A DNA stretch of 9,091 bases from JANXVY01 sp034408685. Lineage in GTDB: Bacteria > Pseudomonadota > Alphaproteobacteria > Rhizobiales > Hyphomicrobiaceae. A program made the translations under genes and the position numbers. Below are positions 1 to 7,380 of the stretch, one piece after another; positions within the stretch are counted from its first letter, which is position 1; each line of letters starts with the position of its first letter. The notes under the pieces are model-generated. The model searched no databases, was not told the DNA's origin, and saw nothing but the letters and a program-made list of their open reading frames with translations. The stretch spans positions 1 through 9,091 of the forward strand of contig JAWXCP010000058.1 of NCBI GenBank assembly GCA_034408685.1, written 5' to 3'.

Positions 1-63
1 TCCCTACTCCCTACTCCCTACTCCCTACTCCCTACTCCCTACTCCCTACTCCCTACTCCCTAC
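1..63. repeat. (TCCCTAC)9 heptamer tandem repeat
   Basis: Nine exact head-to-tail copies of TCCCTAC fill positions 1-63, followed by decayed copies (TTCCTAC at 67-73, TCCCATA at 74-80). The array runs off the left edge, so its true length is unknown. The - strand reads GGG separated by 4-base AGTA spacers, which meets the usual G3-N4 rule for a G-quadruplex; the + strand is C-rich. A seven-base unit makes copy-number change by slipped-strand replication likely. The array ends 24 bases before the purS start codon. What is seen is the array and its spacing; G4 formation and any effect on purS are inference. Confidence 0.97.
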
Positions 64-87
64 AACTTCCTACTCCCATACCGCCCC

Positions 88-327
88 ATGAAAGCACGCA
101 TAAAAATCACGCTCAAAAACGGCGTTCTCGACCCGCAAGGTAAGGCCATTCAGACGGCGCTCGGATCGCTCGGCTTTACCGGCATCGAAGACGTCCGCCA
201 GGGTAAGTACATCGAGGTCGATCTTGCCGGAATGGACGCAGCCGCAGCCAAGGCCGCCGTCGAGGGCATGTGCCACGACCTGCTGGCCAATACGGTGATC
301 GAAAACTACAGCTACGAGTTGGCGTGA
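88..327 (+). CDS. purS: Phosphoribosylformylglycinamidine synthase subunit PurS
   Basis: This is the small structural subunit of the three-part FGAM synthase (PurS, PurQ, small PurL), which converts FGAR to FGAM with glutamine and ATP in cytosolic purine synthesis. PurS bridges PurL and PurQ and helps pass ammonia between them. The 79-residue product matches the usual length of about 80. It opens with the family pattern MKARIKITLKNGVLDPQGKA (residues 1-20), then the GFTGIEDVRQGKYIEVDL core (about 30-47) and a helical Ala-rich segment before the terminal IENYSYEL. The ATG at 88 is chosen because the family begins there. No Shine-Dalgarno sequence is visible in front of it: the upstream bases are pyrimidine-rich remnants of the heptamer array. 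A secreted-protein ORF lies 22 bases downstream and purQ follows that, so the usual tight purS-purQ pair is interrupted. Confidence 0.95.
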   Translation: MKARIKITLKNGVLDPQGKAIQTALGSLGFTGIEDVRQGKYIEVDLAGMDAAAAKAAVEGMCHDLLANTVIENYSYELA

Positions 328-349
328 GGCCACACGTGAGATCACAACC

Positions 350-877
350 GTGATGTTCCGTTTCGCGGTCGCCACCCAGGCCAGAACGCCAGTCCTCGTC
401 GGCTTGGCGTCCACGGCAGCGCTGTTCGTCTTATCGCCTCTGGTTGCGCTAGCGGGCGCCATCGCACTGGAACCCGGCAAGCCGGTGGAACTGCGATGTG
501 AGACCCAGGCGACACAATTGGCGCCGTCAGCCCAAGTATCGGCAGGGGCGTTTCGGGTTCGTCTGGAAGCGATGCCTGGAGCCGCCGACGGGGCATCGGG
601 GAGCTGGACGCCTGTCGATCGCGACGACCGCCACATCGGTTCGCTGGTCGAGCGCCATCGCGATGCTTGCAAGACGGGCTGCCCATTATATGCGGGGGCC
701 GGCGGCAAGACCTTCGAATTGTGGGTGCCGCGCCGCACCACGATCGACAAAGCTGCACCGGGCGAGATGTTGACGATCGCCGTGATCGATCGGGCGGCTC
801 TGACGCTCAAGGCCTCGACGTTCCAGGACCAGCAGATCGCCTCTCTCGAACAGGGTGCGTGCAAAATCGTGGAGTAG
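350..877 (+). CDS. Hypothetical exported protein inserted between purS and purQ
   Basis: The family is not recognised. The product is up to 175 residues from GTG 350, or 174 from the adjoining ATG 353; neither has a strong ribosome site. Residues 1-36 look like a Sec signal: Arg at 4 and 12, a hydrophobic stretch from about 14 to 34 (VLVGLASTAALFVLSPLVAL), and a small-residue cleavage site near ALAG. The mature part has no further membrane segment and carries four cysteines (50, 107, 111, 171), an even number that would suit two disulfides in the periplasm. It includes a short CKTGC motif at 107-111; this is Cys-x3-Cys and not a thioredoxin CxxC. Codon use resembles its neighbours and the frame is open throughout. 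It shares no evident role with purine synthesis and may simply be cotranscribed with purS. Confidence 0.72.
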   Translation: MMFRFAVATQARTPVLVGLASTAALFVLSPLVALAGAIALEPGKPVELRCETQATQLAPSAQVSAGAFRVRLEAMPGAADGASGSWTPVDRDDRHIGSLVERHRDACKTGCPLYAGAGGKTFELWVPRRTTIDKAAPGEMLTIAVIDRAALTLKASTFQDQQIASLEQGACKIVE

Positions 878-988
878 CGCGTAGAGCCGTAATCGAGGTC
901 GGGACAGTGTCGCCATATTGTGCATCGATAACTCGCCTGCCGCCACGTTCGACCAACTACGTTGCAACTTTGGACACCTGAACGGACC
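878..988 (+). other. Gap upstream of purQ, no clear promoter
   Basis: There are 111 bases between the exported-protein gene and purQ. I see an 8-base perfect palindrome GTTGCAAC at 961-968 and an AT-richer patch at 914-932, but no convincing -35/-10 pair and no terminator. A TTG at 962 is in frame with purQ and would add nine residues. Whether purQ has its own promoter here cannot be decided by eye. Confidence 0.4.
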
Positions 989-1684
989 ATGCGCGCTTCC
1001 GTCATCGTCTTCCCTGGCTCAAACTGCGACCGCGACGTCAAAACGGCGTTGGAGCGCGTTGCTGGCGCCAAGGTCGCCATGGTCTGGCACCAGGAGACGA
1101 GTGTCCCCGCCTCGGACGTCATCATCGTTCCTGGCGGCTTTTCTTATGGCGACTATCTGCGCTGCGGGGCGATGGCCGCGCACAGTTCGATCATGCGCGA
1201 CGTGAAGGCCAAGGCTGCGGCCGGGACGGCGGTGCTCGGCATTTGCAATGGCTTCCAAATCCTAACCGAAGCCGGCTTGCTGCCGGGCGTCTTGATGCGC
1301 AATGCATCGCTGCGCTTCATCTGCCGCGACGTGCACTTGAAGGTCGAGCAGAACGATACGCCGTTCACGACGGCCTATGACAAAGGCCAAGTCATCCGCG
1401 TGCCGATCGCACACGCCGAAGGCAATTATTTCACCGATAGTGAAACGCTGGCGCGTATCGAAGGCGAGGGTCAGGTCGTAGTGCGCTATTGTGATGCAGC
1501 TGGCGCAGTGACCGCCGCCGCCAACCCGAATGGCGCTCTGGCCAGCATCGCCGGCATCTGTGATCCCTCGCGCCGCGTCGTCGCGATGATGCCACACCCC
1601 GAACGGCTGTATGAGCCAGCACTTGGTGGTTCAGACGGCGCGGGCGTGTTTCACAGCCTCGTCCGGCAGCTTGCCGCAGCGTGA
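989..1684 (+). CDS. purQ: Phosphoribosylformylglycinamidine synthase subunit PurQ (glutaminase)
   Basis: This is the glutamine amidotransferase subunit of FGAM synthase. It hydrolyses glutamine and feeds ammonia to the PurL active site through the PurS-linked complex. The 231-residue product is of usual PurQ length. A class I glutaminase triad is visible: nucleophile Cys86 in LGICNGFQIL (83-92), and His203 and Glu205 in MMPHPER (200-206). The N-terminal VIVFPGSNCDRD (5-16) and the oxyanion-region VPGGFSYGDYLRCGA (47-61) are characteristic of PurQ. ATG 989 is preferred over an in-frame TTG at 962 because the family starts at the beta strand RASVIVFPG; a weak purine stretch (ACGGA) precedes it. 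The stop overlaps a GTG at 1681 as GTGA. purL, the expected partner, is not downstream. Confidence 0.97.
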   Translation: MRASVIVFPGSNCDRDVKTALERVAGAKVAMVWHQETSVPASDVIIVPGGFSYGDYLRCGAMAAHSSIMRDVKAKAAAGTAVLGICNGFQILTEAGLLPGVLMRNASLRFICRDVHLKVEQNDTPFTTAYDKGQVIRVPIAHAEGNYFTDSETLARIEGEGQVVVRYCDAAGAVTAAANPNGALASIAGICDPSRRVVAMMPHPERLYEPALGGSDGAGVFHSLVRQLAAA

Positions 1685-1869
1685 AGCCGAACACGATCGT
1701 TGAAAACGACCGCAACGGACGTGCCAAAACCATTGTGCAGACGGTCTTCCAGGGTACAAAGACCTTTGGGGCGCTCAACAGCTCGTCACAATCGTGCGAT
1801 GCTGAATGCGATAGCGCAGCGATCAGGTTCGGGGACGGCGTGACAGACCAGCGAGTCCTTGCGTGTTGA
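1681..1869 (+). CDS. Doubtful 62-residue ORF overlapping the purQ stop
   Basis: A GTG at 1681 overlaps the purQ stop (GTGA) and opens a 62-codon frame that ends just inside the proposed start of the next gene. By hand count about two thirds of its third codon positions are G or C, only modestly biased for a genome this GC-rich. The product is hydrophilic, with two cysteines close together near residues 44-48 and a C-terminal cysteine, no signal and no known motif. The spacing suggests translational coupling to purQ, but an open frame this short can occur by chance. I keep it at low confidence because this 180-base gap otherwise has no content. Confidence 0.22.
   Translation: MKPNTIVENDRNGRAKTIVQTVFQGTKTFGALNSSSQSCDAECDSAAIRFGDGVTDQRVLAC
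1685..1862. other. purQ to epimerase/dehydratase gap with small hairpins
   Basis: This stretch looks less GC-rich than the flanking genes. It can form three small hairpins: TCGTT/AACGA with a 3-base loop near 1697-1709, GGTCTT (1743-1748) with AAGACC (1759-1764), and GCGCT (1771-1775) with AGCGC (1813-1817). None is followed by a T tract, so none is a standard terminator for purQ. No confident promoter for the downstream glycan genes is visible. Confidence 0.4.
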
Positions 1870-3845
1870 GGGTGTTGAGCGTGACCTCCGAATTGTGTCG
1901 GCGGCTGATCATGCTGCCGCGCCTCTTTAAGCGCGCCATCCTCATCGCTGCGGACCTCGCCATCCTGACGTTGGCCATGGTCGCTGCTTGGTGGCTGCGC
2001 CTGATGAGCTTCGACGACATGAATTGGGCGAGCTTCAGTGCGGCACTGATCGCCCCACCGATCACCGTCGCCACATTCGCTTATCTTGGCCTCTACCGCC
2101 TCGTGACGCGCTACATCGGCAGTCGCGGGATTGGCCAGATCGCAGCCGGTGTCGTCCTTTCGACGCTGATCTGGGCCATGGTTCTCGTCATGAGCGGGCA
2201 ACCGGGCGTGCCGCGTTCGACGGTCCCGCTGTATGCCATTCTCGGTATCGTGATGATCGTCGCGAGCCGTTATGCGGCAAGTTGGGTGCTGACGAGTTCC
2301 GGGGTCCGCCTGCCGCGCGAGGCGACCGAACCCGCCGCACCCAAAAATGTTATCATTTATGGCGCCGGAACCGAGGGCGTCCGCCTGTTGCAGGCCATCA
2401 AGACCGTCGGTGACCGCCGTGTCGTCGGCTTCGTCGACCCCGAGCGGTCGTTGTGGGGCCAATACGTCGGACAAACCAAAGTCTATACGCCGCCAAAACT
2501 CAAAAATTTGATCGAGGCCCGTCAGGTCGCCGAGGTGCTGATCGCGCTGCCGTCGAGCCGTCGCCGGGAGCGTCGCGAGGTGCTCGAGCAATTGCGCGGC
2601 ACGCGCGTCAGCGTGAAAGTATTGCCCGCGCTGGAGGATCTCGCGCGTGGCGACATCTCCGTCTCGGACTTGAAGCCGATCGATGTCGACGACCTGCTCG
2701 GCCGCGAGCCAGTTCCCCCCGACGCATCGCTGCTCGAACGCAGCATCAGTGGCAAATCGATCCTCGTGACCGGGGCTGGCGGGTCGATCGGCTCCGAGCT
2801 CGTCCGCCAGATCCTGCGATTGCGGCCGGCCCGAATCGTTCTCAACGATGTCAGCGAATACGCGCTCTACGAGATCGACCTCCAAGCCCGCGAGATCGCG
2901 GCCAACCTGCCGCGCGCGGGCGACCGGCCAGAGATCGTTGTTGTGCTAGGCTCGGTTCTCGACGAACCGCTGGTCCGCGACATGCTCGTGCGCCATGCGA
3001 TCGATACGGTGTTCCACGCCGCCGCATACAAGCATGTCCCCATTGTCGAGAGCAACGCGGTGGTCGGGCTCGAAAACAACACGTTCGGCACCGCGATCGT
3101 TGCGAAATGCGCCGCCGCTGCTGGCGTTGAGCGTTTTGTTCTGGTCTCGACCGACAAGGCCGTGCGCCCGACCAACATCATGGGGGCCAGCAAACGCCTC
3201 GCCGAGATGGTGCTCCAGGCGCTCGCCGCCGAGCCCGGCTGCCGGACGGTATTCACCATGGTCCGCTTCGGCAACGTGCTCGACAGTTCGGGCTCTGTCG
3301 TTGCGTTATTCCGGCGGCAAATCAAAGCTGGCGGACCATTGACCGTCACCCACCCCGAGATCACGCGCTATTTCATGTCGATCCCCGAAGCCGCCGGTCT
3401 GGTCATCCAGGCCGGTGCCATGGCGCGCGGCGGCGAGGTCTTTGTCCTTGAAATGGGTGAACCAGTGCGAATCGACGACCTCGCACGCTTGATGGTGCGC
3501 CTGACCGGGCTCGACGTACGTTCGCAAACCAACCCCGACGGTGACATCGCAATCGTCTACACGGGATTGAGGCCTGGCGAGAAACTCTACGAGGAGTTGC
3601 TGATCGGCGCCAACACAGAACGAACCGAGCATCCGCGTATCATGCGGTCGGGCGAGCCGTTCTTGTCGATCCGTGAACTCGTCCAGGAGTTCGACACCTT
3701 GCGCCAGGCCATGACTAAGCGCGACATCGCTGCCATCGAAGCGTTGTTGAGCCGCACGGTCGAGGGCTATCAGCCAGATCCCAACGGGCATCGTAGCGTG
3801 CGGGCGCCCGTGTCGATGCCGCCGGCGTCACGGATGCTCCATTGA
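1863..3845 (+). CDS. Polysaccharide biosynthesis protein, CapD/WbpM/PglF-type nucleotide-sugar 4,6-dehydratase
   Basis: This is a membrane-anchored NAD(P)-dependent SDR enzyme that most likely converts a UDP-HexNAc to its 4-keto-6-deoxy form for capsule, O-antigen or glycoprotein sugars. Residues are counted from GTG 1863 (660 aa, like WbpM at about 665). Four hydrophobic segments lie at about 22-46, 57-80, 90-112 and 121-143. A first Rossmann-like domain begins NVIIYGAGTEG (162-172). The catalytic SDR domain begins LVTGAGGSIGSE (301-312) and continues with HAAAYKHVPIVE (385-396), STDKAVRPTNIMGASK (429-444) and RFGNVLDSSGSV (468-479). The usual catalytic Tyr is Met440, three residues before Lys444, giving the Ser/Thr-Met-Lys triad described for WbpM. 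LRPGEKLYEELL (569-580) is also family-typical. GTG 1881 has the best ribosome site (GAGGG at 1868-1872) and ATG 1911 is a third possible start. The gene overlaps the next one by 4 bases. Exact sugar substrate is not determinable. Confidence 0.93.
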   Translation: MLRVLSVTSELCRRLIMLPRLFKRAILIAADLAILTLAMVAAWWLRLMSFDDMNWASFSAALIAPPITVATFAYLGLYRLVTRYIGSRGIGQIAAGVVLSTLIWAMVLVMSGQPGVPRSTVPLYAILGIVMIVASRYAASWVLTSSGVRLPREATEPAAPKNVIIYGAGTEGVRLLQAIKTVGDRRVVGFVDPERSLWGQYVGQTKVYTPPKLKNLIEARQVAEVLIALPSSRRRERREVLEQLRGTRVSVKVLPALEDLARGDISVSDLKPIDVDDLLGREPVPPDASLLERSISGKSILVTGAGGSIGSELVRQILRLRPARIVLNDVSEYALYEIDLQAREIAANLPRAGDRPEIVVVLGSVLDEPLVRDMLVRHAIDTVFHAAAYKHVPIVESNAVVGLENNTFGTAIVAKCAAAAGVERFVLVSTDKAVRPTNIMGASKRLAEMVLQALAAEPGCRTVFTMVRFGNVLDSSGSVVALFRRQIKAGGPLTVTHPEITRYFMSIPEAAGLVIQAGAMARGGEVFVLEMGEPVRIDDLARLMVRLTGLDVRSQTNPDGDIAIVYTGLRPGEKLYEELLIGANTERTEHPRIMRSGEPFLSIRELVQEFDTLRQAMTKRDIAAIEALLSRTVEGYQPDPNGHRSVRAPVSMPPASRMLH

Positions 3846-5095
3846 CCGCCAGTGTCGCAAAAAAACCAGCCATACCGGCGCGTTCTTCCGTCCGCCGGAT
3901 CGCGATCATCGCGCCCCACGGTTCATCGTTCGCCCGCCACTATGAGACGCTGATCGCGGCGCTGACGGCCCGCTCTCATGGTGTGTTTTGCCTCGCACCC
4001 CACTTCGAACCGGCCGATATCACCGCCATCGACGCGCTCGGTGCGACCCGCCAACACCTCGCCGAGCGCCCCGTAGGGTTCCAGCTGTTTCCCCTGCGCG
4101 CGCGAATCGCAGCTCTTTCGGCTCAGCTGGCGAGCTTTGCACCACACGCTGTCTTGGCGTCCGGCGGAGCCGAGTTGCCGTTGCTGCTCCAGGCCGCAAA
4201 GCGCGCTCGGGTCGCCCGCACCGTGGTCCTTATCGACGAGGTACCAGCTGCCATAGCGGCGGGGCAGACATCGGCCAGCACGTCGTCGTCAATGGCCGCG
4301 CGCCAATCTGTACCCGCAACTGGGAGCCCGATCATACGCCCGGCACTGCGCCCGGCCTCGGGCTCGGGCTCGGCAACAAGCCTCAAGCGGGCGCTGCAAT
4401 TGGCCGACGCCGCCGTGTTCCACAACGGCGACCATGTCAAAGACCTCAAAGCCCGCGGACTGCTGCCAGCCGACCTCGCCTATACGGTTCTACCCGGGTC
4501 CGGCGTCGATCTGGCCCGGTTTACCGCCACGCCGCTGCCGGCCTTTGGCGGCGGATTATCGTTCCTGATGATCGCGCCGCTCGACCGTGCCCACGGCGTG
4601 CTCGATTTTTGCGAGGCCGCCCGGCAGGTCAAGGCCCGAGCGCCGTCGGCGCAGTTCCGGCTCGCTGGCCGGCCGTCGCACCGTCCAGATACCATCGGCA
4701 CGGCGCAGCTTGCGCACTACCTCGACGCGGTCGAGTACCTCGGCACGATCGAGGATCCACGGCCAGTGGTCGCCTCCAGCCATGTGTTCGTCTATCCAGC
4801 CCAACATCCCCCGCTCGGCGAGGGCATGCCGCCGGATGTGCTCGAAGCACTCGCGATGGGCCGGCCGGTGATCACCACCAACACACCCGGCTGCCGCGAC
4901 ACGGTCGACGAACGCGTCAACGGATGGCTGGTCGCGCCGAGCGACCCGGCCGCACTCGCTGGCGCAATGGAAACGTTCCTAAAACGGCCAGACCTGATCC
5001 CGCATCTCGCCCGCGCCAGCCGCGCCAAAGCCGAACGCCGCTTCGACGCCGCTGCCGTCAACGCGACGCTGATCCAGATGTTGGGAGTGGGGTGA
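3842..5095 (+). CDS. Family 4 glycosyltransferase (GT-B fold)
   Basis: This is a predicted cytosolic or membrane-associated glycosyltransferase that moves a sugar from a nucleotide donor to a lipid-linked or glycan acceptor; donor and acceptor are unknown. The product is 417 residues. The N-terminal lobe starts RRIAIIAPHGSSFARHYETL (residues 18-37). The C-terminal nucleotide-binding lobe has PGSGVDLARF (218-227), FRLAG (272-276), a VEYLG element (297-301) and the GT4 Ex7E motif, Glu327 and Glu335, in EGMPPDVLEALAMGRPVI (327-344), then the TPGCRDTV loop. The start is a TTG overlapping the upstream stop (TTGA); no ATG or GTG occurs in the first 25 codons, so coupling to the dehydratase gene is likely. 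Residues 141-180 are a Ser/Ala/Pro/Gly-rich insert at the end of the first lobe, probably a flexible loop. The gene ends 56 bases from the convergent fumC stop. Confidence 0.93.
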   Translation: MTASVAKKPAIPARSSVRRIAIIAPHGSSFARHYETLIAALTARSHGVFCLAPHFEPADITAIDALGATRQHLAERPVGFQLFPLRARIAALSAQLASFAPHAVLASGGAELPLLLQAAKRARVARTVVLIDEVPAAIAAGQTSASTSSSMAARQSVPATGSPIIRPALRPASGSGSATSLKRALQLADAAVFHNGDHVKDLKARGLLPADLAYTVLPGSGVDLARFTATPLPAFGGGLSFLMIAPLDRAHGVLDFCEAARQVKARAPSAQFRLAGRPSHRPDTIGTAQLAHYLDAVEYLGTIEDPRPVVASSHVFVYPAQHPPLGEGMPPDVLEALAMGRPVITTNTPGCRDTVDERVNGWLVAPSDPAALAGAMETFLKRPDLIPHLARASRAKAERRFDAAAVNATLIQMLGVG

Positions 5096-5151
5096 TCGCC
5101 CGCCCGCATTGACGGCCTTAAACGGCAGGACGGACCGCCGCTGACATCACC

Positions 5152-6543
5152 TCACGCATCCGGTCCGATCATCTTTTCTGGCCGCACGATGGCATCGAAG
5201 TCGTCGGCGGGGATACCGTCCGCAATGGCCTCTTCGCGCAGCGTCGTGCCGTTCTTGTGCGCGGTTTTGGCGATCTTGGCGGCGCGGTCGTAGCCGTATT
5301 TTTCCTTGAGCGGCGTGACCAGCATGAGCGAGTTGGCGAGGCCCGCCGCGATGTTCTCGAGCCGCGGCTCGATGCCGACCACGCAGTTGTCGGTGAACGA
5401 CACGGCCGCGTCCGCCAGCAGCCGGACAGATTGCAAAAAGTTGTAGGCCATCATCGGGTTGTAGACGTTGAGCTCGAAATGGCCCTGGCTGCCGGCAAAC
5501 CCGATCGCGGCGTTGTTGCCGTGGATATGCGCGCACACTTGCGTCAGCGCCTCAACTTGCGTCGGGTTGACCTTGCCCGGCATGATCGACGAGCCCGGCT
5601 CGTTTTCCGGCAGCGACAGTTCGCCGAGACCGGCGCGCGGGCCCGAGCCTAGAAATCGAATGTCGTTGGCGATCTTGAAACAGGCCATCGCCACGGTCGT
5701 GATAGCGCCATGCGTCATCACCATCGCATCGTGCGCCGCCAGAGCCTCGAACTTGTTGGGCGCCGACGTGAACGGCAAGCCGGTGATCGCCGCGATCCGC
5801 GCCGCCACCGCATCAGCGAACCCGGCTGGCGAGGCGAGCCCAGTGCCAACCGCCGTGCCGCCTTGGGCGAGTTCCATCAGCATCGGCAGCGTCATCTCGA
5901 TGCGTGCGATGCCGTTCTCGATCTGACGCGCGTAGCCGGAGAACTCCTGGCCGAGCGTCAACGGCGTCGCGTCCTGCGTGTGCGTCCGCCCGATCTTGAT
6001 GATGTCAGCCCACGTCTTGGCCTTGGCATCGAGCGCAGCATGGAGATGGCGCAACGCTGGCAGCAGCCGGTGAACCGCTTCCTCGGCGCACGCGATATGC
6101 ATGGCCGTTGGAAACGTGTCGTTCGACGACTGGCTCATATTGACGTGGTCGTTGGGGTGCACTGGCACCTTCGAGCCCATGACACCGCCCAGCATTTCGA
6201 TCGCGCGGTTCGAGATTACCTCGTTGGCATTCATGTTCGACTGTGTGCCCGAGCCGGTTTGCCAGACGACAAGCGGGAAATGGCCGTCGAGCTTGCCGTC
6301 CATCACCTCTTGGGCGGCTTGGATGATGACGGCGCCCAAAGCGGGATCGAGCTTGCCGAGCGCCATGTTGGTCTCGGCCGCAGCGCGCTTGACGATACCC
6401 AGCGCCCGGACGATGGGCAGCGGCTGCTTCTCCCAGCCGATCTTGAAATTACCCAAACTGCGTTGCGCCTGCGCGCCCCAGTATGCATCGGCCGCGACGT
6501 CGATCGGGCCGAACGTGTCGGTTTCGCTGCGGGTCAGGGTCAT
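5152..6543 (-). CDS. fumC: Class II fumarate hydratase
   Basis: This is the oxygen-stable, iron-free fumarase of the TCA cycle, which interconverts fumarate and L-malate as a cytosolic homotetramer. The 463-residue product has full family length. Features in order: the fumarase opening TRSETDTFGPIDVAADAYWG (4-23), QTGSGTQSNMNANEVI (95-110), HPNDHVNMSQSSNDTFPTAM (129-148), GRTHTQDATP (185-194) with proposed catalytic His188, and the superfamily signature GSSIMPGKVN (317-326) whose loop holds Ser319. The ATG at 6543 is chosen because it aligns with the normal N-terminus; an upstream ATG at 6615 would add 24 residues with no family support. GGAG lies about 11 bases upstream. It is the last gene of a - strand run (ssrA, sspB, lipoprotein, fumC) and meets the glycosyltransferase tail to tail with no obvious shared terminator. 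Confidence 0.97.
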   Translation of the reverse strand: MTLTRSETDTFGPIDVAADAYWGAQAQRSLGNFKIGWEKQPLPIVRALGIVKRAAAETNMALGKLDPALGAVIIQAAQEVMDGKLDGHFPLVVWQTGSGTQSNMNANEVISNRAIEMLGGVMGSKVPVHPNDHVNMSQSSNDTFPTAMHIACAEEAVHRLLPALRHLHAALDAKAKTWADIIKIGRTHTQDATPLTLGQEFSGYARQIENGIARIEMTLPMLMELAQGGTAVGTGLASPAGFADAVAARIAAITGLPFTSAPNKFEALAAHDAMVMTHGAITTVAMACFKIANDIRFLGSGPRAGLGELSLPENEPGSSIMPGKVNPTQVEALTQVCAHIHGNNAAIGFAGSQGHFELNVYNPMMAYNFLQSVRLLADAAVSFTDNCVVGIEPRLENIAAGLANSLMLVTPLKEKYGYDRAAKIAKTAHKNGTTLREEAIADGIPADDFDAIVRPEKMIGPDA

Positions 6544-6681
6544 CGGTTCGGGCTCCGGCAGGGGATCAATGGCGGAAATGACACCGCCGTCTCGCCCGGT
6601 AGCACGTCGGGTCAAACCGCTCCAGTTCGACGATTGGCGACCGGCGACCTGCGTGCCGAGCTCGTTACGGTCATGGCCATA
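6544..6681. other. Gap between lipoprotein gene and fumC
   Basis: The 138 bases hold no other supported ORF, no T-tract terminator and no promoter I can defend. The fumC frame stays open upstream to 6615, but this extension does not look like fumarase sequence. Confidence 0.4.
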
Positions 6682-7188
6682 TCAATACCCGCGCGGCAGG
6701 ACAATCTGCTCCAAACCATCCAGCGGCGACGGCGGCGGAAGGGGCGCGGTACCTTGCGGAGCGGGAACAGCAGGTGCCGCAGCCGGGGCGGCAACGAGCG
6801 CGATCGTATCAATCGTCCCGCATCCTTTATCCGCAAGCAGTTCGTTGAAGGCTTCAAGCCTTGCTTGCTCGGTATGGAGATCGGCTAGAGCCTTGTTGTC
6901 AGAATCGGGGGATCCGAACGCCCGCGCGAATGTCCGCACCAGCGTCGGCGCCGCCGCCTTGCGTTCGACGTCGGCTGCTTTTTCAAGGGCCTTGATGCGG
7001 ACCGCCTGGGCCTGCATGGCCGTCTCGATGCCCACGCATGTCGAGTTGCGCTCAGCATCCGACAACAGCAGCCGCGATGGCGCGAGTGTGCCCGTTTTCA
7101 AGTCAGCCGCCGAGGGATCGGGCGAACCCGTGGCACATCCGCCAAGCAGCAATGCTCCAGCCAAGGCCATCCCAAACGCCGAGGCCAT
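6682..7188 (-). CDS. Small lipoprotein of unknown function
   Basis: No family is recognised. From the ATG at 7188 the 168-residue product begins MASAFGMALAGALLLGGCAT: a short hydrophobic signal and a lipobox LGGC with Cys18 as lipidation site, so it should be anchored in the envelope. An upstream ATG at 7323 gives a 213-residue version whose first 45 residues would put an unlikely hydrophilic tail before the signal, so 7188 is preferred. Residues about 50-110 are charged and Ala-rich with a probable helical, possibly coiled-coil stretch (around IKALEKAADVERKAA); two more cysteines lie in STCVG and KGCGT. The C-terminus is a Pro/Ala-rich low-complexity tail ending LPRGY. It sits 192 bases after sspB and 138 bases before fumC, with no known link to either. 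Confidence 0.75.
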   Translation of the reverse strand: MASAFGMALAGALLLGGCATGSPDPSAADLKTGTLAPSRLLLSDAERNSTCVGIETAMQAQAVRIKALEKAADVERKAAAPTLVRTFARAFGSPDSDNKALADLHTEQARLEAFNELLADKGCGTIDTIALVAAPAAAPAVPAPQGTAPLPPPSPLDGLEQIVLPRGY

Positions 7189-7340
7189 GCGTGTCGCGCG
7201 GCCCCGCAGGCTGGGCCCGGAAGCTACCAATGGCACAGCGTCTAATGGCAAGCGCACTCGGCTCACGACATCCACATCGTTTGCGGGCCGACCGAAGCCA
7301 GACCTCACCACCCACCCGATCAAACGTCTAACCGTAGCCC

Positions 7341-7361
7341 GTCCAACCTATAACATTGGAC
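7341..7361. other. Hairpin after sspB
   Basis: GTCCAA (7341-7346) pairs with TTGGAC (7356-7361) around a 9-base loop in the sspB to lipoprotein gap. No T tract follows on the - strand, so it is not a standard intrinsic terminator. It could instead be an mRNA 3' stabilising stem. Confidence 0.35.
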
Positions 7362-7380
7362 AAGCCGATGTTTTAAGGCG

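Noticed and set aside
1..63. CRISPR array
   Set aside because: The units are contiguous 7-mers with no spacers, so this is a simple tandem repeat.
1431..2885. 484-codon open frame on the - strand across purQ and the dehydratase gene
   Set aside because: It is antisense to two clearly identified genes, its product is compositionally biased (Asp, Arg, Gln rich) with no motif, and GC-rich codon use routinely keeps such antisense frames open.
3859..3865. A7 run near the start of the glycosyltransferase, as a phase-variation tract
   Set aside because: Seven A is short, falls on two Lys codons in a natural context, and no nearby alternative frame suggests on/off switching.
5096..5151. Bidirectional terminator between the glycosyltransferase and fumC
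   Set aside because: No strong inverted repeat flanked by a T or A tract is present in this 56-base gap.
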